Positions 34,524-47,330 of a stretch of 64,000 bases of DNA are shown in pieces. The first letter of the stretch is position 1; the number at the start of each line of letters is the position of its first letter. The stretch covers positions 124,001-188,000 of the forward strand of contig JAKUCV010007755.1 of NCBI GenBank assembly GCA_028386065.3, read 5' to 3'. Made by a program: the position numbers and the translations under genes. The notes below the pieces were generated by a model. It was not told the DNA's origin and searched no databases. It saw only the letters and a list, made by a program, of their open reading frames with translations. The DNA is from Turnera subulata (Eukaryota; Streptophyta; Magnoliopsida; Malpighiales; Passifloraceae).

Positions 34524-35640
34524 GTCGGCGAGTGCCCAAATATCTTGAAGTTACTTGTAAAAAGCATATTGAAGATAGGCATGCAAGTTTTTCTTTTTGT
34601 TTTTGTCCCAGATGTAACGTATCATGTACATGCTAGAAATTCCGCTAGAGAGTGAAGCAATTAAAGATGTATAGCCTTTTCTTTACTGCAGAATGGTCTT
34701 ACTCAATTACCATCAATCAGTGCTATCTCTCTAATTCTTTTCTAAGCGTCTCCAAGGAGACATGTGCGGCCCCTTAATCTCTCCTTTTTTCTTTGTCAGA
34801 AGCTCAAATCTCAATTTGGTTCACTATTTCCTTATTCATTTCACTTTATATGCGTTGCTACTTCAAACTCTTACTAGAAAACTGGTTTAATCTGCTATGG
34901 ATGCAGCAGCTCCACCACCTGGTATTCTTCTGAATTAATTCTCCTCCTTTATTTTGGGCAAAGAAAGTTCAGAGATAAAATTCTTTCTTTTGTTTTTAGT
35001 GAAAGTCAACCAATAAGTTAGCATTGTTTTCTTGCTAAGAGACAGAAAAAACCCGTGCAATGAAATTCATGTTGTATCCTATTCTTTTCTGGATCATACT
35101 TCTGTCTTTGCAAATAGAAAGGAAGAACAAGGCCGCTGATAGTTTAGCCAAACATGCTGGATTACGTAAAGTTCAAAACCCACGCTATCCCAAGCACTAT
35201 TTGTAACATCGATGATCTTTACAGGGTAAATGAATGCTATCAGAGTAGAGGATCAAGTAGTCCCAACCAACAAAAAATGAACATTGGCATCACCCAACTT
35301 CTTGAAGCAGCCGCCTCATTTTGTCTTCGTTAGTGTGGACTGTGGACTAAATAGCTCAATTTGTCACCATCTTAGGCCAGATAAGGATCATTCTAATCTA
35401 ATACTACTATGTGTTCTTAACTTATGCGTTCTTCATTTCCATTGCATGCCGACAAAGTTACTACCAGTGCCCTAATTATATACACAATTAAATCCATCTT
35501 GCTATTCGATGCGTACTAGGATGATTTGGCCATTTATACGCCACCCATCACTGTCCCTTGTTACTTAGTTGATAGTTAAGCAGTGTAACAGGAACTCGCA
35601 ACTTAGAGAAAGAGTCCACGTGGTTTTGGCAATATCCCCA
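34524..35640. other. Downstream of CDT1, no clear gene
   Basis: Contains the CDT1 3'UTR. At about 35119-35206 a 29-codon stretch reads KNKAADSLAKHAGLRKV and ends in TAA after KHYL. It resembles the end of an RVT_3-type RNase H domain (ANxAADxLAKxG) and follows an AG, so it may be an exon remnant of a LINE or an RNase-H-like gene. I see nothing else. Confidence 0.35.
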
Positions 35641-35741
35641 CTATATATCTTAGTACATGAACAAGAACAAGATACACCAAGATACCAATGTATAAAGAGC
35701 AGAAACGAAACAAAAGGACCTAGCTAGTAATTGATTGAGGA

Positions 35742-36128
35742 ATGATCAGGGAAAGAGTGGTGTTAGAGTTTAGAACACCCCAACAGCCTTCTCTTGGCAC
35801 CAACAACTGGGGTGGTGCGTCTCCATTGTTAGCAAGGGACGTACCAAAGGAGTCACTAGACCAAAGGTACACAAGGCTTAATAGCATTCGTACCCGGGAT
35901 GAGATCTTTCCAGATGCGGATGCTAGGTTCGATGAGTTGGAGAAGGCTTATTATGCATCTCAATATGAAGTGCCTCCCACGCCAAGCCGCGACCGGAGAG
36001 GACTTTTGTTGAAGTTATTGTTCCCTAGGAAAAACAAGACCTCAGTACTGGGGGGTTCAAAGAGAAAGAGGTGGTTTCGATTTCCAAGATGGGATCATAG
36101 GACTAAGTGGCCTAATGGCTGGTGTTGA
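35742..36128 (+). CDS. Small unrecognised protein, 128 residues
   Basis: Single-exon open frame with a good ATG and a possible TATA motif (TATATAT, about 35642) 100 bp upstream. The N-terminal half is polar (VVLEFRTPQQPSLG, RYTRLNSIRTRDEIFPDADA). A middle stretch DELEKAYYASQYEVPPTPSR follows. The C-terminus is strongly basic and aromatic (KRKRWFRFPRWDHRTKWPNGWC). No signal peptide or membrane segment. Composition and the Trp-rich end argue for a real gene, probably of a plant-specific family. I do not recognise it and assign no function. Confidence 0.6.
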   Translation: MIRERVVLEFRTPQQPSLGTNNWGGASPLLARDVPKESLDQRYTRLNSIRTRDEIFPDADARFDELEKAYYASQYEVPPTPSRDRRGLLLKLLFPRKNKTSVLGGSKRKRWFRFPRWDHRTKWPNGWC

Positions 36129-37740
36129 TACTAGTATTAGTACTATGCTTCTCGATCCATGCCATTCCTGGGAGACAAAGACAATGGCATTAAAGATTCG
36201 AGGCAGATGGTGATGTAGAACAAGTGGACAGGTTAATTGGCTTGAGCCAAGATTCTGGTTTCATGAACCTAGCCAAGGCCTCTAATAATCTAGTTCAAAC
36301 TGAGGAGTGTTGTGTGTGCAAGTTTCAAGTGTTTAGTTTCCATTTCACCTGAAAATATATGGATCAGTATTGCAAATATATTGCTAATGAAACTGATTCC
36401 AAATTACTGATTCACCACCCGCAAGCACAGTCAACTGCTTGCTGCTGGTTTATATTTATTATCTCCTAATTAGTTTTGCACATAAAATATATGCTCCAAC
36501 CAACGTACAACATAAGTAAACTGCTTGCACTACTCAACCAAATTAAATACCCAGACAGTTCGAGTGTCTAGCTAGTAGTTAGCATAGTTCAGTGGCCAAA
36601 GATGTCCACAACGTCCCAAATTATTAACAGCACTACTCAAAGTTTCACATCCACATCCATGCAGCTTGTTAAGGAAATCATAATCTTAATTAGTGATTTT
36701 TGTAAGATGTTTTAATTGATAACACAGATTCCCATTTCATCTGAATAAATACGGATCAGTATTACAAATATATAGCCAACTGATTCCAAATTGCTGATCC
36801 ACCTCCCACAAGCACAGTCAACTGCTTGCTTCTGGTTTATTTTTAATGCTCTGTTAATTAGTTAATTTGCACCATATTATGCCCCTAAACCACACAACAT
36901 AAGTAAACTGGGGGCGCCACCCCGCTCCAGGGTTAGAGTAATTAAAGATTATTTTTGTCGGGAAGCAGTAAATGTATTATTTCTGCTTCATAATTAATGT
37001 CTTCAGGATAAGCTCAAAGTTGGAGTAAAATTCATACAGGGTCGGGTCTCTTGTAGAATACATTTTTGTATGTGTAATTATTCGACTGTCCATATGCGCC
37101 TGTGACCGGAGATCATGTCCACAACGTCCAAAATTATTAACACCACCGTTCAGAGTTTCACATCCGTTTTAATTCTTGTTAACAAAATCATAATGTAACT
37201 GTTTAGCATCGAAAAATCCTCCCTATAGAGTGATTTTGTAAGGTGTTTTAATTGACAACACAGAATCCCAACCGACTCATTTTGTTGGTACCTGGCTTAT
37301 CGACCGTCATTGGTACCTTAATAAGAATCTGAAGGCCCTCAACTAAGCCTTTCCATTTCGGAATATTTGATCTTTTAGTAATGTTCTTTACCTTTTCGTC
37401 AAGCCGGAAAAATTGAATTACCCTTGGTCTCTAGCAGGCTTAATTAACCATAAGCAATATAGTCTATAAAATGCATTTATTATTTTTTCTCATTGATCAT
37501 AATTTATACTTACGGTCATTGATTCATTTTTGTTTTTGGGTTTCCTTTTCGAGGGTAAAATACAGAGAAATTCATATTGCTTGTACTTTGCATTTGTCAC
37601 AGCATAATTTCTCCGCCATGCATATTACACAATTGTGAGATTATATAAACAATAAAACAATGATGCTTGTTCAAGGTTAATGATCACGAAAGAGCACCCT
37701 CCTTGCCAATCTTTCTTATTTACATACCAAGGTAGAGTAA
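36129..37740. other. Intergenic with a degenerate tandem duplication
   Basis: Two diverged blocks recur. One is at about 36335-36480 and 36728-36850 (shared GGATCAGTATT.CAAATATAT, GCACAGTCAACTGCTTGCT). The other is at about 36598-36728 and 37114-37265 (shared GTCCACAACGTCC, AAATTATTAACA, GTGTTTTAATTGA.AACACAG). Probably a local duplication of the downstream region. No gene seen. Confidence 0.55.
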
Positions 37741-37970
37741 AAAAAAAAATAAAAATAGAGAAACTCCTTTCTCGTAGATGTGACCTTCAGGCTGTGCCAG
37801 AATCTTTACATATTACCCCCTGAAAGTAGGCCGTGAATATTCAGGATACTGTGTCAATCACAGTTCTGTTGTATATATAAATATTTACTGATAAACATAT
37901 ACAAGAGAATCCTAGTATAAACAGGTTACAAAACCTAACCTAACTAGCCACCAATGGTTATCCCTTATCA
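37740..37970 (-). repeat. 3' LTR of the old minus-strand copia element (left edge uncertain)
   Basis: On the minus strand a polypurine tract TTGAGGGGGAG directly precedes TGATAAGGGATAACC, the usual copia arrangement. The LTR start is fixed at 37970. TTTATATATAC (about 37870-37880) is TATA-like. The far end was not resolved because the 5' partner is missing. Confidence 0.6.
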
Positions 37971-38740
37971 CTCCCCCTCAATTTGAGGGTGGTAGAAGAT
38001 GTCAAACTTAAATTGGTACATAATTGCTCAAACAGAGATACCCCTAATGATTCTGTAAAAATATCAACTAATTGCTGAGATGCTTCGACATGTGAAACAA
38101 AAATATGCATCCAATGAACTCTTTCCCGCACGAAGTGCAAATCCACTTCAAGATGCTTTGTGCGTTGATGTTGAACCGGATTGTTTGCTAAAAAGGTTAC
38201 AGACTTGTTGTCGCAGTGCACCACTATTGGAAGAGCAGGTGCATACCCGAGTTCTGAAAGCAGAGTGCGCAGCCAACAAACATCAGCCACAGTACTAGCC
38301 AATGCCCTGTATTCAGATTCAGCACTGCTTCTTGAAACAACGTGCTGTTTCTTAGCAGACCATGAAACCAAATTTTGACCAATGTAAACACTGAAACCAG
38401 TTGTTGATCTTCTGGTATTAAGACATCCTGCCCAGTCTGTATCACTATAAGCCACCATATTCCGAATATTGACAGGCCGAATAATAAAACCCCTATCCTG
38501 AGTTCCCCAAAGATATCTAAGAATTCGCTTCACAGCTTTCCAATGAACCGTCGTTGGTTGGTGCATAAACTGACATACCTGATTCACAATAAAAGAAATG
38601 TCTGGCCTTGTGAATGTTAGGTACTGTAGCGCACCAACAATGGTACGGTACAACGTCTGTTCATCATCCAACAGAAGCTCACCTTGATGTAAAGACAACT
38701 GCAACGTCTGCTCAGTTAACCGTTGCACCGACACATTTTC
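37958..38740 (-). pseudogene. Old copia element: end of RT and RNase H
   Basis: Reads LYRTIVGALQYLTFTRPDIS, then ILRYLWGTQDRG, SDTDWAGC, RRSTTGF, SSAESEYRALA, CDNKSV and HQRTKHLEVDLHFVRE, the conserved end of copia pol. The frame is open, but the upstream part is displaced to 48207-48606 by a nested block. The edge near 38740 is approximate. Confidence 0.88.
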
Positions 38741-40421
38741 TTTTTCCCGTTTGTCTGCCACAATTAGTTGTTTCTTCTTTTCTGACTTTAAAAAAAAAAC
38801 ACATTTGTTCTGCATGCCACACACAAACCCAGTATCACCTTCCCTCACTCTCCTCAGCAAACTCACTACCTGTACCCTTCTTCACTCTCTGCAACCCAAA
38901 GAAACCCAGTGCAAACCTCATAAAATCAAGCAAGAAAAGAAAAAAATAACAACAAAGGAACACACACCCAGCCCTAAACTACGTCGTTTTGACAACAACC
39001 CCCACACCCCTCTTTCCTTCCTTTCTTCTTCTCTTCTTCCTTACCGAGAACCACCACCGACCGACACCACCACCTGCAGCACCACCGAACTGACGGCGTC
39101 GCATCTCCCTTCGTTGCGCGACCACCTCAGCCAGCAACACCGCCGTCCTTACAACCTGCAGAAGCCACCGGACGCGACCCGACGTCACCGCCTCACCCTC
39201 GCCGCCCGCAGACCCGACGCAACAGCACGCCGCCATCGAGTCGCACACCAGCAGCCGCGACGTCTCCTTCCACCACCATCCTGCTCGTCGCCGCCTCCTG
39301 CATCACCGTCGTCACACCTCGCCATCGCTCGTCCTACGCCGCCTCACCTCGAGTGGGCCGCCGCCTCGCTGCAACTAGGTGAGTTGCGGGTTGAAGAAAC
39401 CCATCTGATCGGGGGGGTCGACCCAGTGGCAGTGGGTTTGACCCGAATCTGTTAGGGCATGAGATGGGCTGGAGCGCTTCGGGCCGGGCTGTACAGCTGG
39501 GTCTGCTACGTGGGCCTGCACCTGGGCTCCTTCCTGGGGCTTAGGTTTGGCTTATGTAGTAGACTGGGCTTGTACTATTTGGCCCAGTCCAGTTTAAAAA
39601 AAAAAAGAGAAGAAAAGAGAAAATAAAATTCTGGAAAAAGGGAATAAAATAGAAAATAATAATAATAATAAGGAGTAATACTTGAAAAAGATTATATGAT
39701 ATATTATATAGAAAATAATTATTTTTGGAAAAGTATATACTTAAGAAAATAATTTTAAAAAGGGTATTACCAAAGTATTAATATCGGAATAATAACCGGG
39801 TATGAGTGAGGTATATTTTTGACACTGAAAATAAATGGTGAACGATGATGACGACGGAATAATAATCATATGCATATCATGTTTATTGTGCATTTGTGTG
39901 ACTGTGTATTTGTTATTAATTATATATAGGATTTGATAACGTGAACGAGCACGTGGTACCGGAACCAGAGGAAGAGTTTTCGGAAGAATTTATCGGCAAA
40001 TGTGAGGATAAGTAAATATTTATATACTGCCCGTGATATCAAGTTGCTCTTTGTTACTATGTGTGATATTTGCTGGTATGATACTTTGTGGCTGTGAATG
40101 GTTTCTTGTGAGATGAATTAAGTTGATAATTGTTTCCATTGATGTTGTTGAATTATTGCTACTGTTGAGTTTGTTGATATTGTTGTTGACTGTGAGAATA
40201 GTGTGAGTTGAGTACCGGGGGTACTAGTATGGGATGACAGTTTGGAATAAGTTGGTATTATCCAGACGAGCGGAGAGGTTGCGAGCCTGCCCGGGATAAT
40301 GAGATAATGGTCGGATAATAGAAATGTAGTAACTAGTCGAGGGAAAAGAAATAATAAAATTGAAAACACTTAGACATCTAATAAGTCACGGTTAAATGTT
40401 GGAATAGCCTGATGGTAGTCT

Positions 40422-40545
40422 TATTTTTATGGTGCTGGGAGAGAGTGTGCTTGGGGTCTGCTCCCTGTCTGTACCAATTTTTATTTAGGCGCTAGGGGAG
40501 AGTGTGCTTGAGGTCTGCTCCCTGTCTGTGCCAGTTATTACATGG
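40422..40545 (+). repeat. Tandem duplication of a ~60-bp G-rich unit
   Basis: Two units share GAGAGTGTGCTTG.GGTCTG and CTCCCTGTCTGT.CCA, at about 40438-40475 and 40499-40535. Each can pair GGGAG with CTCCC around the GTGTGCTTG loop. Lies in the LTR-like block. Confidence 0.55.
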
Positions 40546-40887
40546 AGGTACCAGGGCGGGGTCCACGGGCTAGCTAGCTTGACTACCTGGCGACGGCCAC
40601 CATTTAACTAGTGATAGGGGCCCTGATAATAAAATTAGAATAGCGTGTCTAGAATCACAAAGTGTGTTATTTAAGGTTGTGAGTACCATAGTTAATTGTT
40701 GTTGATGTGACTTGCTTATTATCGATTGCTTGTGTATGTATATTTGCTTATGGAATTTACCTGGTGAGCATTCGGACTCACCCCTCGCCTGCGTGACTCG
40801 GTCACGTAGTTTGATTGTACATAGTTCAGTGATACGAGCAAACCAACACCAAGTGGAACTCAAGAAGGTGATGACGCCATTAGCTTT

Positions 40888-43226
40888 TGTGATACCCCAG
40901 GTACACCTAGGTGCCTAGAGGGATACTTAAGTGAATGGAGTCGGGTGTTACTCGTCCTTTGAGGATGCTCTTGTAGGTTATGTTGGTATGGGTCTAAGCT
41001 CGGTAACATGTGCGAGTGTCGGATTAAGGATAATGGAGCACTTAGGCTTGGCCTAGTGTGCACAAATGGGTTCGCGGTGACCCGATGGCACGGTTGGCCT
41101 GTTTAGGGTTACCGAGTACTCGACCTATATAATCGGTTGATAAAGGTTGGTTAGTGTTGGAAATGTGTTACCTAGGTGCAATTGGTGCATTGGAGGCACA
41201 ATTGCCCAAGGGAGATACCCGTTGGCTCGAGTTGGCACGAAATGGTGCACAACGGGGGCACCGGGGTGTCCGTCGGTGCACAATTGGGCCCGATGAGGGT
41301 AAATACGTAATTGGCCAAATCAACCAATCAGAATGAGACATGTAGCTCGGTAATAAGCTGCTGGTGGTTTTGGTGTGCAAGCTAGTAGGTTGGTTGCCAC
41401 AAAACAATAGGTTGGAAAACAAGCACGAGGTGGCATTTTTGGTGCAAGTGGCACCTAGATGTGTGTTAGTGGCAAAAGGGGTGATGAGTCATCTACTTGG
41501 GCAGGAGTTAAGAGGTGAGAGCAAGCACCTCTCACCCATTATGATCAGACTAAAATCGTGGCTAAGGATAGAGAAGAGAGAAAGAGAGGAGAAGAGAGGA
41601 AAAAGGAGAGAAGTGAGCCTAGGGTTCTGCTCTCGGGCAGACTGACTCCTGGACACTAAAATGAGGATTCCGGCCAAAATACCAGTTGGAATTGAGTGAA
41701 ACCAAAGCCTATGATTAGCTAACATCTGTAGCGTTCATATGGAACCAGTTATTTAGGTTTTGGAGTAGAAATGAGAGAGTTATGGACTCTCCAAATCGAC
41801 TATGTTGCGACTGTCCAGTAGCAGTCATGCTGCTTGACCCAGTATTGGTATTAAAGGCATATCTGAGGCTACAGAGCTTGGATTAGGTTTTTCTTTGGTG
41901 TTCTGGAAAGCTGAGACATAGGGCTACAACTCTTATGTTGAGGCCCGAACCTGGTTCATCCGTTAAGGGCTTTTTATTTCGGGTTGAAGTCACTACTGGT
42001 GCAGGGCAGCTTCTGCCCGAATTGGGGATAGATAAGTGTTGTGTAATTAGATTGTGGTTTACATGCTATACTTGCTGTGCTTGGGTTATGATGTGACTTT
42101 ATATGTTTGTGACAGGGGCTTATGATCCCAGGATGCCCAAGGGCTCCAAAGGGAGGGAATGATTGGTATGGTTGTGCTAAAATGTTAGGTAAGTAGGTGA
42201 TGCGTACTTGTGACAATTGCCATCGTGTGCTTGCTGGGCAGATAGCCCAATTGCTTGGTTGGCATGGTATTGGCACTTATGGTGCATGTGTTATTGATTA
42301 TTGACTAATGGTTGGTCTGCTGGTTGTGCCCAAGGGGCTGTGCATCATTTGCATTTGCATCATTGCATTCATGGAGATCGTTGGCCAATGGATCATGTGG
42401 GTAGTGCAAGCAGGGCTTGTACGTACCGAGAGATTGGTGGCCACTTGTGATGTGCGCCACATGACAGGTTATGGAACCTTGCGGAGGATTATTCCCGCTT
42501 GGTATTATTGACAGGTTGGGTCATTGCGGTGTGGGATCCGCTTGGCCAAAGGGTGGTGCTACAAAGGGCGCTGTGTGTGCCTCGGTAGCAAGCCATATGC
42601 ACATTGTTGGTTATTCGGTTATGCCTCGTACGTGGGGCTGTGGGATTCGGTTGTGCATGTGTGCAGGGCTGCCAGGTTATGCAAGTAGGCCCGGAGTACA
42701 TCACTTGGCTTACCCGTGGGCCTGATCACGGAGGACCGGTTACCTTGCTGATTGGATGCACGTTTGCTATGCATTGCCTGCTTTGGGTGGTTATTGCTTG
42801 TGTGCACATTTGCTTACTGAGTTTTATACTCACCCCCCTTCTCCCCTTGTCTTGCAGGTGTGAGATTGAGTGTACGGGCAGTAGGTCGATGGGTATAGCC
42901 GGGATGGTCATTCAATTGGTTGTTAAATTGTAATATTTTGCTAAAGAGGTTATAACTTGGATGGTAAGTGGTAGTGCCCCTTGTAGCAAGAATTTTATAA
43001 CATTAGTGGATATGGCTTAATTAATGAGTTTATATCATTAATATTTTCTGTTGCCTTTGCGAATGTTGTTTTGCTTCTGTTTACGCTGCGCTTGAGTTTT
43101 GGTTAGTAACCCGCTAGGCAAGGGCGACTAGCTTCTATGTGTTCGATTATAGGCCTTAGGGTGCCTTGTGGCACGATGTGGGTGCACATGGTGCCTGGCC
43201 GTTCATGCTTTAGCGGGGGCGTGACA
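40888..43226 (+). repeat. 5' LTR (2339 bp) of the non-autonomous gypsy element
   Basis: Direct repeat of 44812-47150 with scattered substitutions. Contains many TTGGCA/TTGGTGC-type phrases. Open frames inside (up to 109 codons) are present in both copies but look like chance. Confidence 0.88.
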
Positions 43227-44811
43227 GAATGGTAGCGGAGCATAGTTATAAAATTTTGCTAAGGGGCATAGGCTGTTGAGTCTTGGCTAGTACCCATCGA
43301 GTTAGAGGTTGGGGGTTTGGTGAGAGACTTATGTCTTATATATTTTGTTTGTGTTTTATATGTTGTTCTATTTTTTTGTTTGCTTGATATGCAAATCGGA
43401 AAATTCATGGACAAGTTAAGTGCGCATGAAATGGTTGAGAATGTGGTACTAAAGGAAGTAAGCAATGATGTTGTGGATTTGGAAATGTTTAAAGCATAGT
43501 GGATAATATTGCAGAACCTAAGGATGAGCAAGGTATGAGGGAAATGGTTGTGATTGTAGAGTTTTGGTTTACAACTTGCAATAAAGGATGCATGATGTTT
43601 GTGTTGGAATTTTAAGTGTTACAAGTAGTAACATAAGAAGGGAAGGTTTATGAATGGTCTGGACAAATACCACAGGTGAGGGTATTTGAGTTGGTTTGGG
43701 TTACTTTGATATGTGTGTGAAGTACTTCATCTTTTTGTGAGGTATAAGCGGAGTGGCGCTGCGGAAGCGTGATTCGCTTATTTGGGATGCTATTGGCTTG
43801 CAGCAGTGCTGTTGGTGCGCAATTGGCATGCTATAGTGCTGTTGATGCATAGTTGGCACGCTGCAGCGCTGTTGATGCCCAATTGGTGCGCTGCTAAGGC
43901 AATTGGTGCGCCAATTAGTGCAATTGGTGTTCATATGGCCATAGCCAATCAAGATTTGCCAAGTACAAGGGGAATTCTTGCCCAGTTAGGGCAATAGACT
44001 CGCTTGGCCGACTAGAGCTTGATTATGCGTACTAGTATACGAGTAGAGCATTTTGAGGTTTGGCTGGGACAGTTGGCCTTGTTGGTCGATTGGTGTAGCG
44101 GCGTGCGGGTAGCAGATTTTGTGGCCAGAAGGGATAATTGGCCTTGACGGACAATTGGCATGGTTGAGTGCAGGTAGTGCACCATTATGGGGCGAACAAG
44201 AGAAAGGAGGTATTAGTGATGAGAGAATGAGCATATGGATTATGGTAGCTTAATGAGCTATATATCGTGTTGAAGAGTTATGGGAGGAGCTTGTACGATC
44301 AGATTTGGAAGGTTAGCAGTACATTGCACTATTTTATTTACTTTTACTATGTGGCCACAATTTATAATGTTTTGAAAGAAATATGCAAGTACTATTTAGC
44401 CTATCCATCTGTACCGTGGCAGGAAATGCTAGGTAGTCGATAGAACTAGAATCTATAAAATTCCAATTGAATAGTCAAGGTTTGTGAAATGGGTTAATGT
44501 GAGATATGATCATAAGGATGTATGAGGATTGTACAATTGGATCGTACATTACAAGTATCAAGCTTGGGAGACATTAAGGAGTTGAGGTTGAACTCGAGAA
44601 AGAATTTCGAGGTAAATGGATTGGAGATACAATGGAATGAGTTAAGAGCTGAGTAGCAAGAACAGATATATTGGAAGTAATGAGGAATAATGGGATAACA
44701 TATGAGCATATTCGGGAAGATGATTGAGAGTTACACAAACGGGTTAATGTTATCTGTAAGGATACAGTAACATCTGAATTTCGCGGACGAAATTTTTGAA
44801 GGAGGGGATGA
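43227..44811 (+). other. Interior of the non-autonomous gypsy element
   Basis: No gag/pol homology and no frame over about 80 codons with sense. A degenerate short repeat around CAATTGGTGCGC / TTGGCATGCT / GCTGTTGATGC recurs at 43790-43930. It ends with the polypurine-like tract before the 3' LTR. Confidence 0.7.
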
Positions 44812-47150
44812 TGTGATACCCCAGGTACACCTAGGTGCCTAGAGGGATACTTAAATGAATGGAGTCGGGTGTTACTCGTCCTTTGAGGATGCTCTTGTAG
44901 GTTATGTTGGTATGGGTCTAAGCTCGGTAACATGTGCGAGTGTCGGATTAAGGATAATGGAGCACTTAGGCTTGGCCTAGTGTGCACAAATGGGTTCGCG
45001 GTGACCCGATGGCACGGTTGGCCTGTTTAGGGTTACCGAGTACTCGACCTATATAATCGGTTGATAAAGGTTGGTTAGTGTTGGAAATGTGTTACCTAGG
45101 TGCAATTGGTGCATTGGAGGCATAATTGCCCAAGGGAGATACCCGTTGGCTCGAGTTGGCACGAAATGGTGCACAACGGGGGCACCGGGGTGTCCGTCGG
45201 TGCACAATTGGGCCCGATGAGGGTAAATACGTAATTGGCCAAATCGACCAATCAGAATGAGACATGTAGCTCGGGAATAAGCTGCTGGTGGTTTTGGTGT
45301 GCAAGCTAGTAGGTTGGTTGCCACAAAACAATAGGTTGGAAAACAAGCACGAGGTGGCATTTTTGGTGCAAGTGGCACCTAGATGTGTGTTGGTGGCAAG
45401 AGGGGTGATGAGTCATCTACTTGGGCAGGACTTAAGAGGTGAGAGCAAGCACCTCTCACCCATTATGATCAGACTAAAATCGTGGCTAAGGATAGAGAAG
45501 AGAGAAAGAGAGGAGAAGAGAGGAAAAAGGAGAGAAGTGAGCCTAGGGTTCTGCTCTCGGGCAGACTGACTCCTGGACACTAAAATGAGGATTCCGGCCA
45601 AAATACCAGTTGAAATTGAGTGAAACCAAAGCCTATGATTAGCTAACATCTGTAGCTTTAATATGGTACAGGTTATGTAGGTTTTGAAGTAGAAATGAGA
45701 GAGTTATGGACTCTCCAAATTGACTGTGCTGCGACTATCCAGTAGCAGTCATGCTGCTTGACCCAGTGTTGGTATTGAAGGCATATCTGAGGCTACAGAG
45801 CTCGGATTAGGTTTTTCTTTGGTGTTCTGGAAAGCTGAGACATAGGGCTAAAACGCTTATTTTGAGGCCCGAACCTGGTTCATCCGTTAAGAGCTTTTTA
45901 TTTCGGGTTGAAGTCACTGCTGGTGCAGGGCAGCTTCTGCCTGAATTGGGGATAGATAAGTGTTGTGTAATTAGATTGTGGTTTACATGCTATGCTTGCT
46001 GTACTTGGGTTATGATGTGACTTTATATGTTTGTGACAGGAGCTTATGATCCCAGGATGCCCAAGGGCTCCAAAGGGAGGGAATGATTGGTATGGTTGTG
46101 CTAAAATGTTAGGTAAGTAGGTGATGCGTACTTGTGACAATTGCCATCGTGTGCTTGCTGGGCAGATAGCCCAATTGCTTGGTTGGCATGGTATTGGCAC
46201 TTATGGTGCATGTGTTATTGATTATTGACTAATGGTTGGTCTGCTGGTTGTGCCCAAGGGGCTATGCATCATTTGCATTTGCATCATTGCATTCATGGAG
46301 ATCGTTGGCCAATGGATCATGTGGGTAGTGCAAGCGGGGCTTGTACGTACCGAGAGATTGGTGGCCACTTGTGATGTGCGCCACATAATAGGTTATGGAA
46401 CCTTGCGAAGGATTATTCCCGCTTGGTATTATTGACAGGTTGGGTCATTGCGGTGTGGGATCCGCTTGGCCAAAGGGTGGTGCTACAAAGGGCGCTGTGT
46501 GTGCCTCGGTAGCAAGCCATATGCACATTGTTGGCTATTCGGTTATGCCTCGTACGTGGGGCTGTGGGATTCGGTTGTGCATGTGTGCAGGGCTGCCGGG
46601 TTATGCAAGTAGGCCCGGAGTACATCACTTGGCTTACCCGTGGGCCTGATCACGGAGGACCAGTTACCTTGCTGATTGGATGCACGTTTGCTATGCATTG
46701 CATGCTTTGGGTGGTTATTGCTTGTGTGCACATTTGCTTACTGAGTTTTATACTCACCCCCCTTCTCCCCTTGTCTTGCAGGTGTGAGATTGAGTGTACG
46801 GGCAGTAGGTCGATGGGTATAGCCGGGATGGTCATTCAATTGGTTGTTAAATTGTAATATTTTGCTAAAGAGGTTATAACTTGGATTATAAGTGGTAATG
46901 CCCCTTGTAGCAAGAATTTTATAACATTAGTGGATATGGCTTAATAAATGAGTTTACATAATTAGTATTTTCTGTTGCCTTTGCGAATGTTGTTTCGCTT
47001 CCATTTACACTGCGCTCGTGTTTTGGTTAGTAACCCGCTAGGCAAAGGTGACTAGCTTCTATGTGTTCGCGTATAGGCCTTGGGGTACCTTGTGGCACGA
47101 TGTGGGTTCACACGGTGCCTGGCCGGTCATGCTTAAGCGGGGGTATGACA
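44812..47150 (+). repeat. 3' LTR (2339 bp) of the non-autonomous gypsy element
   Basis: Partner of 40888-43226, same length. Followed by the target duplication GCTTT (47151-47155). Confidence 0.88.
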
Positions 47151-47330
47151 GCTTTCCTCAAGGACCAGTCACAAGGGCTCGATTGAAGATGATAAAGAAT
47201 CGCATGCTACATTATGCTCAAGTTTGGGTCAATCGGGAATTACAAGAAGATAAGTTGGACAAGTTTGGAGATGAATTTAAAGAGATTCCTAAGTTTGTGA
47301 GCATTTTGAAGGATTCAAGTCAAAAGTAGC
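47151..47330 (+). pseudogene. Scrap of a retrotransposon polyprotein
   Basis: In frame across the insertion scar the text reads GPVTRARLKMIKNRM and ends with VSILKDSSQK before a TAG. The GP(M/V/I)TRAR motif is common in short plant gypsy-related reading frames. Only about 58 codons are present, next to ACTATTCAC-type repeats (47355-47400). Function and family are not established. Confidence 0.4.

Larger units (their letters stand above)
40888..47150 (+). mobile_element. Non-autonomous gypsy-type element with 2.3-kb LTRs
   Basis: LTRs 40888-43226 and 44812-47150 are both 2339 bp, highly similar, starting TGTGATACCCC and ending in GTGACA/ATGACA. A perfect duplication GCTTT flanks the element (40883-40887, 47151-47155). 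The 5' LTR is followed directly by GAATGGTAGCGGAGCA (primer-binding region). The 3' LTR is preceded by TTCGCGGACGAAATTTTTGA and GGAGGGGATGA, the gypsy-style 3' signature. The 1585-bp interior (43227-44811) has no gag or pol, so it must have moved with another element's proteins (LARD-like). It sits inside the solo-LTR block. Confidence 0.9.

Noticed and set aside
40118..46857. Paired frames of 60-109 codons in both 2.3-kb repeats as a duplicated gene cluster
   Set aside because: The pairs are explained by the two LTRs of one element; translations are not protein-like.
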